Notes: generated from the letters alone by a model not told the origin. A stretch of 64,000 bases of DNA from Nymphaea colorata (GCF_008831285.2 NC_045147.1:10783427-10847426); one strand, 5' to 3'. Numbered from the stretch's first letter, positions 35,946 to 49,410 are shown. Numbers and translations are program-made.

Positions 35946-36194
35946 CACCAGAAATGTCAAAATTGTCAAGAGGATCGACTCCTCTCACTGCTGTTGAAGT
36001 CACTAATGCACTATTTAACGACAGCTTTCTGCGTTGAAACTATACGTTTCTTTTGTTAACTTTTGCATAGAGATGGCGAATATAATAAACTTCTTCCTGA
36101 AAAACGCATCACAAATAGGAGTGGCGCAAAGTTTGAAGCATGAACAGCTTGGTGATCAGGTTCTACAACTAATGCTGTAAAAATGTCAGTTTTC

Positions 36195-36410
36195 TTATTT
36201 CATGTCGGCGAAAATCTTCTCCGACGTTTCACCAAAAAACGATGGTGAAAGCGAGACTGTACGTGCAACACCTTCTTTGACGTCTGCAAAACGTTGATAA
36301 GACATTTATCTGCTGTTTATTTGGTAAACATGGGTAAAAGATAGATCTGACCTGCATCTAGTGACGTTTATCTGATGGCTATCGGTGAAAGATTGCTTCT
36401 CTTTTAATGA
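36195..36410. mobile_element. Possible CACTA-like remnant
   Basis: GTCGGCGAAAATCTTCTCCG, GACGTTTCACC and ATCGGTGAAAGATTG resemble the interior words of the elements at 23396-23860 and 30308-30763. It interrupts the Prx-D upstream block after TCTTATTTCATGT. Termini are not resolved. Confidence 0.3.
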
Positions 36411-36413
36411 GAA

Positions 36414-36682
36414 GGAGTTACGTCCACGCCATGCCCAGTGTACAACCTTTTAAAGCATGTCAACTGTAACTCTGACCTACTTGCATTGAATCCCTAATCC
36501 ACTTTTATTAGTACGTGGTATGCATAGGAACCTATGCATAACGCAAATGTGCACATGTCTGTGCATATTACCAGGTTCGTCTTTTCATGCCCTATAAAGG
36601 CCTTAATGCAATGCAGAATAAACTCGTTTTTGTCTCCCTTCGTTTTTCTCTCTCTTGCCTTCTCTTCTCCCATGATTTGACA
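36414..36682 (+). repeat. Probable 5' LTR of element 5
   Basis: Ends GATTTGACA and is followed by TGGTATCA (36683-36690), then an 8-bp insertion, then GAGCA: an initiator Met-tRNA priming site with an internal duplication. A palindromic core (GCATAGGAACCTATGC) is present. Sequence 36414-36600 is related to the minus strand of 62276-62830. The left boundary is uncertain. Confidence 0.5.
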
Positions 36683-36769
36683 TGGTATCAATCTATCAGA
36701 GCATTGGTGAAACAGAAAAATGGTGAACAACAATAGGGGTAATGGGTAGCCACCACAAGGAAATCAAGT

Positions 36770-37078
36770 GTGGAGATCAAGGAAGACAACCCTTGTTATA
36801 TCCATCACTCAGACGGCCCAGGCACTAAGCTTGTCTCACAAAGCTTAAACTGAGACAACTATACTACATGGCTATTCACCATGATCATGGTGCTAAACAA
36901 CAATACGAAGATGGGTTTTGTGGATGGATCCATTCCAAAGCTCACATCGCTGGATTCGCTAGTTGTTACATGGACTCGTTGCAATAACATCGTCCAGTCA
37001 TGGACTTTGAATGCGATCCATAAAGATCACTCCTACTGTCATCTATGCAACTTGGGCAGAACAAGTATGAAATGAGTT
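36770..37078 (+). pseudogene. Gag N-terminus of element 5
   Basis: Reads NPCYIHHSDGPGTKLVSQSL, a stop, then NYTTWLFTM and GFVDGSIPK: the start of a copia gag domain. It stops where element 3 is inserted and resumes at about 42540 (FSQADAPKVYQIHHQIM). Confidence 0.65.
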
Positions 37079-37385
37079 TGTTGAAGAATGGAGTTGCCCT
37101 TCTCATTCCCACCCGTTGGGCAAATGGCCGTTCTGCCTTGTGCGTGTTTTAGAAACTACCATAGTTTCTTTTCTTCTTCCTTCCATTATTATTTGTATTG
37201 CCTTGTGAAAGAACCTTCCATGTTCGTTAGACATTCTGGCGGAAGTTCTCATATAAGGTGTTTTCTCTTTGGCCCAAGTTAATAATAATAGTGAACGAGG
37301 TGTGGAGCTTTTGTCGTGGATGTAGGTCTGAGCAGACCAAACCACATCAAATCTTGTGTGTTCCTTGCTCCTCTTTCTCTCTACA
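37079..37385 (+). repeat. 5' LTR of element 3
   Basis: Direct repeat of 42247-42534. Contains a TCGTGGATGTAGGT...GACC...CCAC segment also present in the LTR at 44249-44767. Confidence 0.9.
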
Positions 37386-38040
37386 TGGTATCAGAGCAGG
37401 TGAATTTTTTTTTTTCAGAGAGATTCCGGTGATCGGACCTGCCAACTCCGATAGCAGTTTGGGTCAAGCATAGGCTCGTTGGAATCGTCTGCATCTGAGC
37501 ATTCTCCCTGCAAAATTTCAGATTTTTTGTAGCATTCATTGAGGAGATAAGCATTTTTCTTTGGCTACTGGTTTTCCTTTTATAGTACCTGTGAAATCTG
37601 AAATAGACTTCAGATTCCAGTGACCAGTGCTCCCAGCTCCTACTGTGGTTTGGGTTGAGCATGGGCTCATTAGAATCATCTGCATTTGAGGATTCTCCCT
37701 GCAAAATTTCAGATTTTTTTGGAGCATTCGTTGAGGAGATAAACATTTTTCTTTAGCTACTAGTTTTCATTTCATAGTACCTCTGAAATCTGCTGTGCCA
37801 GATTCCAGTGACCGGCACAGCCAGCTCTGACTGCGGTTTTGGTCTAGCATAGGCTCTTTAGAATCGTCTTCATCTAAGGATTATTCCTTAAAATTTCAGA
37901 TTTTTTGGAGCATTCGTTGAGGAGATAAACATTTTTCTTTACCTACTGGTTTTCAGGTGTCGCAGAGGCCTGAGAATGTGTTTTGCGGCTACAAACAGGC
38001 CGATTGATTTGGCGCCAAGGTGCTTTGATTCTCAGTTTTC

Positions 38041-41000
38041 ATGGCTAGAAATGGCTCATCTACACCAAAGCACTTGTCAGACTCTACAATAGAGAGAATA
38101 GTTGTTCAAGACCAGGTACCCAATACTAAAATCACCTCTACATTACTAAATGGAAGAAATTATTTATCTTGGTCTAGATCTGTTACATTATATTTCATTG
38201 GTATATCAAAGTTGGGTTATATTGAAAGAGAAATTACTCAACCACATGAAAATGATGCACGTTTTAAGGAATAGAAATCCATCAATGACACAGTTATGTC
38301 ATGGCTTTTCAATTCAATGGAGCTAAAAATTGCTCGAAACTTTATGTTTCTTACTAGTGCTCATGATGTATGGATCAATGCAAAAGAAATGTATAGTGAA
38401 CAAAACAATATTGCCCGTATGTATAAGCTATCTTGTCAAATTCATAGCCTAAAAAAGGAAAATATGTGTATTGCTGATTACTATGGCAAAATGAAGTGTT
38501 TATGTGATGAATATGACATATATACTGTATTATATAGTGATAATGCTTTATCAAGAAAACTCAGACAACACGAGACGATCTTTCAATTCCTAACAAGTCT
38601 TGCAAATGATTTTGAACATATTCGAAGTCAACTTTTGCTCTCATCAGAATTACCTTGTGTCAATAATATTCTGTCCACACTTATGAGAGAAGAAACACGT
38701 CGGCAAGTTATGAACCCAGATACTCAACTAGAAAATCCAACAAGCGAGGGTTTTGACAAAGCAATGTTTCATACCAATACTACTGCATATGCTGCTACAA
38801 TAATCAAAAGGGATAGTCAAGGGTCATATGGTTATAAATCGAGAAATCAAAACCACAAGCTTACTTGCACTTATTGTAAGAAAGATGGACACACTCGTGA
38901 TAGGTGTTGGACACTGCATGGGAAACCAGGAGCATCTCAAGGTCGGCGTCCAACTGAGCCTACTACGTCTGCTCAAGTTGCTGCCACAGAAACCATTGAC
39001 GTAGCTGCTCAACTGAAGACTATCACCGAGCTTCTTCAAAATGTCTACAAACAAAAGGAGAAGACTGCCATGGTCGCCTTGGCATCTAGTCAAGATCGGT
39101 ACTCTCTTTACTTTCTATGACTGGATTATAGATTCTGGAGCAAGTGAGCATATGTGTTCATCTACTATAAATCACTCTAATATTAATGATGTACATGAGA
39201 ACAATTTTGTCATTATTGCAGATAGATCCAAGGTTAGAGTTGAAGGTATTAGTAGTATTAGTCTCTTTGATAGTGACAAAAAAATTAATACCTTAGTTGT
39301 TCTTAAGTTGTCTACAAATTTAATGCTTGTTTCTAAACTCACCAAGGATTTGAATTATTATATTATATTCTCACCATATGATGTAATCTGTCAAGACATG
39401 TTGATGAAGAAGATGATTGGTAAGGGAAGAATTAACAATGGACTATATATACTGAAACATGAAAATAAAGCTTTGACTACTAGATTTGATAGCTCCTTGT
39501 GGCATAAAAGACTTGGCCATCCTTCCAATTACAAGTTAAAAGTTTTATTTCCTACATGTTACTATGATTGTCATTCATGTGATGTGTGTCGTTATGCTAA
39601 GACGAGTAAACTTGTTTTTTCATGAGTTTAATAGTGTTATTGAATTTGATACATTCTGATGTGTGAGGACCAGCTCCTGTGAATTCTTATTATGACTTTA
39701 GATATTATGTTATATTTATTAATGATTTTTAAAAAACCACTTGGACTTATCTACTTAAATCTAAAAGTGAAGTTTTCGACAAATTTCAAACCATGTTTAA
39801 TATGATTAAAAATCAATACAGAACACAAATTAAAACTTTAAGAACTGATAATGGCACTGAGTTTAAAAATTGCCTATTCAAGAGTTTTGAAAAACAATAT
39901 GGTATTGATCACCAGTTTACATATGTAAGGACTCCTCAACAAAACGAAGTAGCTGAAAAAAAAAACATCTCTTAGAAGTCACGCGAGCCTTCTTATTTCA
40001 AATGAATGCTCCTAGAATTTATTGGAGTGATGCTCTTTTGAATGCATGTTATATTATTAACCGTCTTCCTAGCGAGCAACTTCAGGATCGTGCACCTCTT
40101 CAAATCCTAAATGGACGAAAACTCAATTGAAATCACATATGTACCTTTGGATGTGTTGTCTTTGTTGCTACACGAAAACAAGAGTTAGACAAACTTAGTA
40201 GTAAAGCTCTTAAATGCATGTTCTTAGGATATTCCATCTCGCAAAAAGGGTACAAATGCTACAGTTTAGAAGAAAAACGTCTTCTAATATCTAGGGATGT
40301 GCTATTTAATGAAAATACACCCTACTTCCCTCACTCAGTGCAGGAAAAACATATTCAGGGGGAGAGTATATTATTTGCTTCTAACGTGTTTAACAAGAAT
40401 TGTTTTCAGAGGGAGATTGTATTACCGACCACCAATGGGGATGATGTGTTCACAATCATAAGAAGAAATCCAAATCCACTAGAAACCTTTCAAGAGGTAA
40501 ATACAGAAAATGCCACATCAAAAGACCAAATTGACGGTCAAGGTATAGATGATCAAAATGACATTCAAATTCCCTTGAGAAGATCAGAATGTCAAACCAG
40601 GCCTCCTACTTGTCTATCTGATTATGTCATGCTCACTGCTTCCACCAACTACCCGATAGAGCATTATGTTGGGTATGAGAGAATAAACAATATATATAAA
40701 GCTTATTTGTCTCGGATCTCTAACTGTTATGAACCATCTACATATGAGGAAGTGAAAAAAGACTTGTTATGGGTAAAGGCCATGGATGAAGAACTTAATG
40801 CATTATACAAAAATAAGACTTGGGATATTGTCACCTTACCACCTGGAAAGAAGGCTGTGGGATGTCGATGGGTATTCAAGATAAAACACAAAAGTGATAG
40901 AAGTATTGAAAGATACAAGGCCAGGCTGGTAGCAAAAGGATACACACAAACACAAGGCCTAGATTATGAGGAATCTTTTGCTGCCGTAGCAAAACTTAAT

Positions 41001-42235
41001 ACTGTCAGAGTAATTCTTTCTATTGCTTGAAGTTACAATCGGCCTCTGCACCAATTAGATGTTAAAAATGCCTTCTTACAAGGAGACTTGAAAGGTGTGT
41101 ATATGAAACTTCCTCCTGAGCATCCAAAATAAGCAAATAGTAAGCTTACGTGCAGGTTGCGTGAAACTATCTATAGTTTAAAACAATCTCCGAGGACATG
41201 GCACTATCATCTGAGTAATTTCCTAGAACAACACAATTTTTCTAGAAGCAATGCCGACAATTCTTTGTTTGTTAAAAGAAAGGATGATCATCTTATTATT
41301 ATTCTAGTCTATATTGATGACATAATTCTAACAAGAACGAATGACCAAGAAATTATGAAGACGAAAGAGCTCCTTCATGATGCCTTTGACGTAAAAGATT
41401 TGGGAAGACTTTGTTATTTTTTAGGAATTGAGATCGCTCACTTACACAAACGGAAATACACGATGGATTTGCTCAAAACAGCATGAAAGATTGGGTGCAA
41501 GCCAGCAGAGACACCTATTGAAGTTGGACAAAAGGTTGAAATTATTCTAGATGAACCTGTCATTAACAAAGAAAGCTACCAATGCCTTGTAAGAAAGCTT
41601 ACTTATTTGACTATTATGTGACATAACATATGCAATCAGTATTGTCAGTCAGTGGATGGATGCTCCTACTGAACATCATTGGAAAATCGTCAATCGTATA
41701 TTGCAATATCTAAAGAAGACTCAAGGACAAGGTATATTGTATAAAAGGAATGGTCATCATCAAGTGTGTGGTTATACTGATGCCAATTGAGCTAGTAGTT
41801 CAAAGAGAAAATCCATCACTGGTTATTGTGTGATTGTTGGAGGAAACATTGTGTCTTGGAAAAGTAAAAAACAGAGTGTAGTGTCCAGATCTAGTGCTGA
41901 TGTAGAATATCGAGCTATGGCTACAACAACAAGATAGCTTACATGGATTAAAACTCTTGTGTTAGAAATTGAATTACAAGTTGTTATTCCTATTCCATTG
42001 CATTGTGACAATCAAGCTGCAATTTCTATTGCAATGAACCCTGTTTTTCATGAAAGGACCAAACATGTTGAAATTGATTGTCAATATATTCGTGAGAAAG
42101 TACAAAAAGGAGAACTGTTTACACCATATACAAAAAGCTCAGATAAACTAGCGGATGGTCTTACTAAAGGCTTACATCGAGATCAGCATTACAAGAATCT
42201 CATCAAGTGGGGGTGTACGAATATTTACACCCTAC
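38041..42235 (+). pseudogene. Gag-pol polyprotein of element 3 with few disruptions
   Basis: Gag starts at ATG 38041 and is open to 39118 except for a TAG at 38272-38274. A CCHC knuckle (CTYCKKDGHTRDRC) is at about 38866-38907. A frameshift near 39100 precedes the protease motif WIIDSGASEHM (about 39122). The GAG-pre-integrase motif LWHKRLGHPSNYKL is near 39499, and TDNGTEF of the integrase near 39846. Integrase is broken by stops near 39730 and 39973. Reverse transcriptase text begins near 40775 in the 40218-41030 frame; YIDDIILT is near 41312 after a TGA at 41028-41030. RNase H (about 41760-42235) includes a TAG at 41936-41938. This is the least decayed coding element in the window. Confidence 0.85.
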
Positions 42236-42246
42236 TTGAGGAGGAG

Positions 42247-42534
42247 TGTTGAAGAATGGAGTTCCCATGCATTGGGCATATAGCCGTTCTGCCTTATGCG
42301 TGTTTTAGAAACTACCATAGTTTCTTTTCTTCTTTCTTCCATTATTATTTGTATTGCCTTGTGAAAGAGCCTTCCATGTTTGTTAGACATTCTGGTGGAA
42401 GTTCTCATATAAGGTGTATTCTCTTTGGCCCAAGTTAATAATAACAAGGTGTGAAGCTTTTGTCGTGGATGTAGGTATGAGTAGACCGAACCACGTTAAA
42501 TCTTGTGTGTTCCTTGCTCTTCTTTCTCTCTACA
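42247..42534 (+). repeat. 3' LTR of element 3
   Basis: Direct repeat of 37079-37385, shorter by small deletions near its start and near 42447. Confidence 0.9.
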
Positions 42535-42539
42535 AAGTT

Positions 42540-43783
42540 GAATACGAGATTTAGTCAAGCTGATGCACCGAAAGTCTATCAAATTCATCACCAAATAATG
42601 AGTTGAAAACAAGGTCAGTCACCATTCCTATGTATTATAGTGAAACTAAAGATCTATGGGATGTGCTCACCTTATATACATCTTTACTACTTGCAATTGT
42701 GGCGCAATGCAAAAAATACCTATGCTTGAAGAGCATGACAAGTTAATAAAATTTATAATGAGATTAACTGAGAATTACATTGAAGTTCATATTACTCATG
42801 GACCCCTTGCCTACCACTGTGCTGAGGCATATTCTCTTCTCCTTCAAGAAGAGAGACATAAAGAGTTGAACATGGAAGAAGGGTAGTTGAATTCAAAGCT
42901 ACCAAGGTCATGGATGAGAGAAGTCGCAGCCCAAATGTGAACGTTGTGGAAAATTGGGTAACATCAAGGCCAGGTGCTGCTTCTTGGTTGCATTTCTAAG
43001 CAAGCCGAACTGGACCAATGTGCCTTCGAAGCCGATGGCCAATGCCTCTTCATCAATTGGAACCAACCCAACCAAGACCGAGCTCGACTCCAACCAATCC
43101 AATCATGACCGTCAAAAACAAATTCTTGAACTTGTTTCAAAGGCTAACCAAGGTAAAACTGAGCCCATCGCCAACCTCTCAGGTAAATTTTTTGAACCAG
43201 GCCATCTAGTTGTCTCATCGACAAACTTTGGATCGATGACATCAGAGCCAGTGACCATATATGCCATGATCCGATATCCTTTGCATCCACCAAGAAGCCT
43301 CAATACCTGTCGAGGAGTTTAGTTGATGGGAAACATGCCATCGTCACCTTTGTAGGGGACGTGACATTTTCCAATAATCTTACCTTCCATGCTGTCTTAT
43401 GTGTACCATTCAGTTTAAATTTAGTTTAATTTCTACTCTCAAAATTTGTACTCCTGCACCCTTTGATTTGATTGATTATGACGCAATGGGAGCATTATTC
43501 TCTGGCTGTTCAGATTTATTTAATGAAATATAAAGATGGAACTTTTCCCATTGTCATAAATTTTGTTAAACTTGTCGAAAACCATTTTGGTGTCAAAATC
43601 AAGAAATTACAAAACGATAATGACACTATTTTTGTTTTTTTTAAGCGACTTGAATTCTTATTTAAATGAAATGGAGATTGAACGCCATCATAGTCGTACA
43701 CTCATACCCCAATAAAAGGAAAACTTAAGCATCGTGATTTATTAAACACTACTCATGCCCTCCTCTTTCAAAGTGGAAGAGGG
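42540..43783 (+). pseudogene. Gag, zinc knuckle and integrase start of element 5
   Basis: Gag text (CGAMQK, EEHDKLIKFIMRL, LLQEERHKELNMEEG) runs to 42885. A zinc knuckle whose His is replaced by Asn (CERCGKLGNIKARC) is at about 42935-42976. A protease/pre-integrase remnant (VTFSNNLTFHAVLCVPF) is near 43362-43412 and an integrase splinter (HFGVKIKKLQNDND) near 43585. Several frameshifts. Confidence 0.7.
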
Positions 43784-44767
43784 AGAGCACCACCGCAGAA
43801 GAGGGGAGGCACGCGAGAGGGAGAGAGGAGATCTCGAGAGGAGAGAGAGAGAATTCACGAAAATGAACTCAAAGAAACAATCCATCGTTGCACGATCCAG
43901 TGCCGAAGCAGAATATCGCTCCATGGCCTCCACCGCTACATAATTAACTTGGCTTCTACAAGTTCTATGAGATATTGACATCAAAATCACTAAAGCGCCT
44001 ATTCTTCATTGTGACAACATTAGCACTACTTATCTCGCAAAAAACCCTGTCTTTCAAAATCGCTCAAAGCATATTCAAATTGACTATCATTATGTGCGAG
44101 AAACGACTATTTCTGGATGCTGGATCACTAGATTCGTCAACTCCCATAGCCAAATTGCTGATATATTCACCAAAGCTTTGGGCAAAACTCAATTTTTTGG
44201 ATTATGCCACAAACTCAATGTCATCAGCCGGTTTCATTTGAGGGGGCGTGTTAAAGAAAGCCATTCGAATTATTCCAAGCTGGCCAACAACAGTTAAAGC
44301 TGGCCAACGATGGAAATCTTGCCAACGATGAAAATCTTGCCAACGACGGCTATGGCAAGATCAATTTAAGTTCTTCCAATCAATTCGAAATGGCAAATGT
44401 TAATTATGGAAAATCAAGTCACGCTGGAAGGTCCCTCTTGAATTCAAACGACTCCAACCATGAAACGCCCAAATCTAACGTGCCCAGCAGCAACAACAAT
44501 GGAAGGTTCAATAACAAGACACGCACTATTCATGATTGTCAACCTGAAATGATAGGAGGATTAATTAGACAAAATCCTCCAACGGTTGCTTGAATATTTT
44601 TGCAGTTACAAACTGCCATTTTATAATGTAATGATATGCGTGAGTCTAATTAAGCAAAAGCGGCAAGAGAGCATTTTTTATCGTGGATGTAGGTTCTGTC
44701 GAACCGAACCACGTAAGCTTGTCTTTTTTCTCTCGTTCCCCTTTTCTTCTCTTGCCTTCTCCTTTCT
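43784..44767 (+). mobile_element. Copia fragment: RNase H plus 3' LTR, inserted in element 5
   Basis: A purine-rich stretch (43784-43855) is followed by RNase H reading KKQSIVARSSAEAEYRSMAS (about 43876). The protein tail (NPVFQNRSKHIQIDYHYVRE, then ADIFTKALG) continues with frame changes to 44236. The polypurine tract TTTGAGGGGGCG precedes an LTR starting TGTTAAAGAAAGCC at 44249. The LTR holds short tandem CTGGCCAACAA/CTTGCCAACGA units (44280-44355). The left part of this element is missing. Confidence 0.65.
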
Positions 44768-45513
44768 TTAGACTTCCCACAAAGTTTTGTGGGGAAAATA
44801 TTTTAACTACAGCTTATCTTTTGAATAGTATGCCTAGCAATGCTATATCTCACAAAAACCCTTATGGGATCTGGTACAATCGTCCGTCCTAAATTGGAAC
44901 TTCATATTTTTGAAAGTTTATGTTATGTGCATAACATTCATAAGCGACACAAATTTGATAGTAGAGCAAAACTGATTCATTTTCACAGGCCACACTTTTG
45001 ACTTGGAAAACCAAATGTTTTTACTAGTTAGGACGCTAAATTTTCCTATCTTAACAATAATGGGCACCTGAAGAATGCAAATGAAACAGTATATCGTCTG
45101 CCTTTTGATGATCCCAGTGGTGACGCTACATGGAGGTTGATGTGGGCAGTTGCCCAGGCCAGCCCCAACAAAATATGTTTATTTTCTGATTGTTGTTTTG
45201 AAATATTTCATTGTTTGTATGTACAAGTTACCCTAAAATGATTGAAGTTATTGAATTAGTGCCCCTCCTGCCGAAATTTCTGGCTGCAACAGTGGACGAA
45301 GCCATCCCTTCAGATGTTGGGTTCCAATCACAGAACTACCAAGTCGAACTCAAGAACCTTCATTGCCAAACCAAGAGCGGCACATACATCACATGATTCC
45401 AGTGAACCCCTTCTTCCATCCACAAGAGCTCATGTTCCACCAGCCCATCTCAAGGACTGTCACTGCTCTATCAGTTTGGTTGTATTAGATCATGGTCGTC
45501 ATAGTGCAGTCGG
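44768..45513 (+). pseudogene. Integrase C-terminal half and linker of element 5
   Basis: Reads LPTKFCGENILTTAYLLNSM and SHKNPYGIWYNRPS, then CYVHNIHKRHKFDSRAK and AKFSYLNNNG. It is interrupted by a hAT-like MITE at 45115-45294 and continues as DEAIPSDVGFQSQNYQVEL. It ends at 45513 where element 6 is inserted. Confidence 0.7.
45115..45294 (+). mobile_element. hAT-like MITE inside element 5
   Basis: Starts CAGTGGTGACGC, has the TTGCCCAGGCCAGCCCC segment also seen in the element at 52443, and ends GGCTGCAACAGTG, an imperfect inverted copy of the start. Flanks GATGATCC (45107-45114) and GACGAAGC (45295-45302) could be an eroded 8-bp duplication (5 of 8 match). Removing it restores the copia reading from DDPSG to DEAIP. 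Confidence 0.55.
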
Positions 45514-45804
45514 TGTTGGATAGTGGCCCTGAGCCCTATCTCTAAATCTTGTAACTGCAAGAGGGCCCACTTGCTGTGTTACAAGATTAAATAAAAAAAA
45601 TTGCCCATTAATTGAGAAAATTAATCTCTTTGGTCGCAACCGTCCATAGGGAAAACCTATGAGGCGGTCTATAAAAGCCAGCTTAGGGTTAATCATAAGA
45701 TTAGCCAAATCTGCGCCTCCTAGAACCAAACCCCAAAATCTACAAGGACTTGCTGAGACGACGATCAGACCCTGAAGAGTCTTCCGCAGGTTTATTGACT
45801 AACA
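45514..45804 (+). repeat. 5' LTR of element 6
   Basis: Direct repeat of 50874-51228 with internal deletions. Followed by one base and the priming site. Confidence 0.88.
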
Positions 45805-46124
45805 TTGGTATCAGAGCACAGGGATTGTCGAATCGTCGAATCTCAGCCAGTAAGTTGAATCTGGCCTTTGAAATGTGGCTTTCGTGATGGCGGTAATGAT
45901 CTCTCTGTGTGTGCACATAAGTACATCGTCAATACTATTTTAAATCATGCTTTCTGAATATTCTAGCATGCTAAAAATCCCAGAACGTCAGCTACACATC
46001 TATGTTTAATCTCTCTGTGTATACATCTCTGTTTCGGATTAATGAAGTATATAGAGAGACCGTCTGAACAAACAAGAGCTCATGCCCTTTGTTCTGTTCG
46101 AAAACATTCGACCGGCTGTCAGAA

Positions 46125-46620
46125 CCGGTGTCTAGGCCGCTGCAATAATAAATAAATCAAGAGGGAAGGAAGAGAATATAGGACCCTGCTCGTTGTGCGC
46201 CGTTTGAGAAACAGACCCAACGGCCAGCTGGAAAAGAGCCAAAACAGGGGCCCCTGACCGGGTCTGGTGCTCAGCCAGCGGTTTTTGCTAGCCTTGTCCA
46301 ACAGAGGTGCTTGACCAAGCATTGGTGTTCGCCTGCTGAAGCCCCAGATTTCCTCCCCGCAGCGACCCAAACCTTGCCGTGGCGTGAAAACGCCCAAGGA
46401 TGCTAGCTGCTCGTTGTAAGCCGCTCCTGCCATCTTCCTCGCGATAGGAAGCAGAGGAGGTCACCTTCCTCACGGTAGCGGCGGCGTTGGTACGAGCAGC
46501 GACGGCGACAGAGGCGCGGCGGGCAAAACCCTAGCAGAGGTTTTTTCGCGAAGAGGAGAGAGCTCTCGAGAAGAGAGACAAAAACCGACGACAAAATGAA
46601 GAAAAACTCGAGTCGAACTT
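46125..46620 (-). other. GC-rich segment in element 6
   Basis: Unlike the AT-rich rest of the element. On the minus strand it resembles a leader with CTCTCTTCTCGAGAGC and a CCGCCGCGCC-rich stretch, and an open frame (46119-46433) of no known family. It may be a fragment of another retroelement inserted in reverse orientation. Confidence 0.3.
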
Positions 46621-49400
46621 ATTTATGTAGTTAAGAGAAAATTACAGATTTAGCCCTCCACTTTGATGGAAGTTTCAAAAAACTAGTCTTAGTTTATGAA
46701 AATCAATTCCGCAACGTTTTTGCTAAAAACGTTTTCAGAAAGAGGCTTGCGAAAGTTAATTAAAGAAGAAAACCGCAATTTTATGTGAAATTATGTAGTG
46801 ATACCCTCAGAGTTATTATAAATTGCTGAAAGAGGGTTCCAGAAAATTGTTTTGCAATTTCGATGGAAAACATAGTTTTTATGTACAATTACATATAGGT
46901 ACCTCTCCAGCTTATCAATTGCAGAAAAAGGGTTCCGAAAATAACTTTGAAAATGAGAAGGGAAACTCATGGTCTAAATTTAATATTGAGTTTTTCTTTG
47001 TTTTAAGTGATACCTTAGAATGTTATTGATGTGTTATTCTCATTGTTGCTTTCCATGTATTATTGTTCGATATTTGTGATAAAATTAATTTAAAAATGAT
47101 TTTTAGAGTGGGAGCCCTAGCCAAAAGCGAAAATAATTAGCAACATGTATGTATGCTTATACAATTTTTTTGCTATTTTATGTGTGCATGCACATGAAAG
47201 GAATGAGTATGAAAATTAATGCAACAAATGATAGTTCTCCTATCTATATAGATTTGTGCATGTAAAAATCAAGAATTCATTTGTTCTTTTATGTGCTATT
47301 CAAAAAAGGTCTGTCTTCACTTTTATGTGGTACGTTTTCGATAAACTAGCGAATTTGAATATGATGAGTAAATGAGTCATTGTACCTTGCAAACAGACAT
47401 CATAAAATGTCCTATGGCCTTGACTTGAAAGAATTGAAATTGTGTTGGATCTTGATGTGTTGATATAAAGAAAAATGAACAAAATGAAATGAATTTGATA
47501 AAGAATGTCAATCTCTTTTTTACTAACTAGAATTCTGGTTATGATTTGAATGTTTTTGTCGAATGTTTATATTATTTAAAGTAAAGCTGGTTCTTATTTA
47601 AATCAATATTGGCTATATTGTGGGTGTTACTATATCCAGATCCGTGTTAGTTATGATGTGGATACCTATAGCGGTTTGGTTTTGGATTTGACTATTATCC
47701 ATTTTATATTTTGAACCTCTACATATTGCGCACCCATATCTATTGTATTGTTGAATGTCGTTGAGGTTTGGATCCATGCATGTTGAACACATTCATATTG
47801 GATTTGAATTTGGATCATCTTTATTTGTTTAAATACATATTAGTTCGAGTGTTGATATCATTATGTGTGGATCCACATTGGTAAGATCTGAATCTAAATA
47901 ATCATTTGGATTTTTGCTTTAGATTTGATTAAGATCCATATTTGTATTCAGTTTGAATCATGACATATTCAGACCTAAATTTGTTTGGATATTGGTTAAA
48001 AATATCATATCCTGTTTACATTGATTCAATTATATGTTATCATATTTACTTTTTGGATCCAATAATATTGTGATATTTGTTATCCTTCTAGATTCAAATC
48101 ATTCTAGAGTGCCATTTAACTTGTTTTAAGTTGTATGTTCAAGAGATGTAATGTAATACTCTTGAACTGAAACCCATATGAGTTTGAATGTCTTTACTTG
48201 GAGACTTGCTTTATTTGCTCTTAAGGGTGATAGATCAATATGGATACAGACATGCATCATTTCAAGGTAAAGACATCTTTCTTGTTTCACCTTGCTCAAG
48301 AATTGAGCTATCATTTGGATGCAAACATGGTTGTTGAAATCATTTTGTACAATACTTCATATGGATTATTTGTGGTTTTGAATTCAGATTAAAAGTATTG
48401 TGGATATTGTTGGTTTAATCCTAATTTCTATATTTGAACTAATAAAATCCACATTACATAAAGTTTAGCTTCAGATCTAAACTAACTTGTTTGGATATGT
48501 AGAAAAAAAAACATATCATGTTTGCTTTGGTTCCGATATATGTTATCATGTCTGTATTTGAATCTGATCATATTGTAATATTTGTCGCTATTCTAGATTC
48601 AAAGATTATTCTAGAGAACTATTGAATAAAGCTTCATTTGCTTCTCTTTCTTAGGAAAATGAATTTGTTTTTAATGCATGAGATGTAATATAACACTCTT
48701 GAAATAAAATTCCTATTGGCAAGAGTGCATTTATTTGAAGCTTTATAGCACTAAAGTGCTAGTACATGATAACTTGTTTTTTTTTAAAAAGAGATGACTT
48801 AGCATTGATCCAAATATGGTTGTTGAATTGTATTGTATAATATTTCAATACGGATCATGTGTTTTAAATTCATATCAATTGTATTATGAGTATTACTAGT
48901 TTAGATCTATGTTATTATAATATGAATCTTTATCTTCATGTAGCATTTGGAATTGGATCTATTTATTGCTTAAAGATCCACCATACAAATAGCTTTGATT
49001 TAGATTTGGATATATGGTTAAACATCCATATCATGTTTATATTAGATCCATTCATATTATGTTACTTTCTCATTTGTAGATCAAATGCTAGCATGCTATT
49101 AAGCAAGTTATTTGACAATGAATTTGATATTTGCCATGAGATGTAGAATAATACTCATGAATATACTGAGATAGACACTAACTAGATCCATATTGAGATC
49201 TTTGGAGATATATAATGCATGTTAAGTGTATATCTAGAAATTGAATAGCATGTTTTTAGATGCATATGTATTGAATACCCAAATGAAGGTAGGGTATATG
49301 ATGTTTTTTTTTTTATGCATGAGATTGAGGTGTTGAAATAATAATATCAAAGACAATGATCTAGTGGGAGATTAAATCGATCTACTGGATGATCTGATTT
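46621..49400. repeat. AT-rich interior of element 6 with ~0.5-kb degenerate repeats
   Basis: No coding sequence. Phrases of the type GAGATGTAATGTAATACTC occur at 48143, 48680 and 49138, each preceded by ATATCATGTTTA-like and TCTAGATTCAAA-like text. This indicates three diverged tandem copies with spacing of about 540 and 460 bp. Confidence 0.55.
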
Positions 49401-49410
49401 ATTCAAAAGA

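Larger units (their letters stand above)
33140..36180. repeat. Duplicated upstream block of Prx-D
   Basis: 33535-33850 matches 10568-10880, 34690-35330 matches 11580-12320 and 35460-35700 is the second diverged copy of the proximal sequence. This block keeps the segment that Prx-C lost. Short open frames here have no support as genes. Confidence 0.65.
37079..42534 (+). mobile_element. Complete but inactive Ty1/copia element (element 3), nested in element 5
   Basis: LTRs at 37079-37385 (307 bp) and 42247-42534 (288 bp) both start TGTTGAAGAATGGAGTT and end CTACA. The primer-binding site TGGTATCAGAGCA is at 37386-37398 and the polypurine tract GAGGAGGAG at 42238-42246. Flanks GAGTT (37074-37078) and AAGTT (42535-42539) fit a 5-bp target duplication with one change. 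The host gag reading resumes directly after the element, which confirms the insertion. Confidence 0.93.

Noticed and set aside
46119-46433. 104-codon minus-strand frame in element 6
   Set aside because: No domain and not conserved elsewhere in the window; likely part of an inserted leader or LTR segment.
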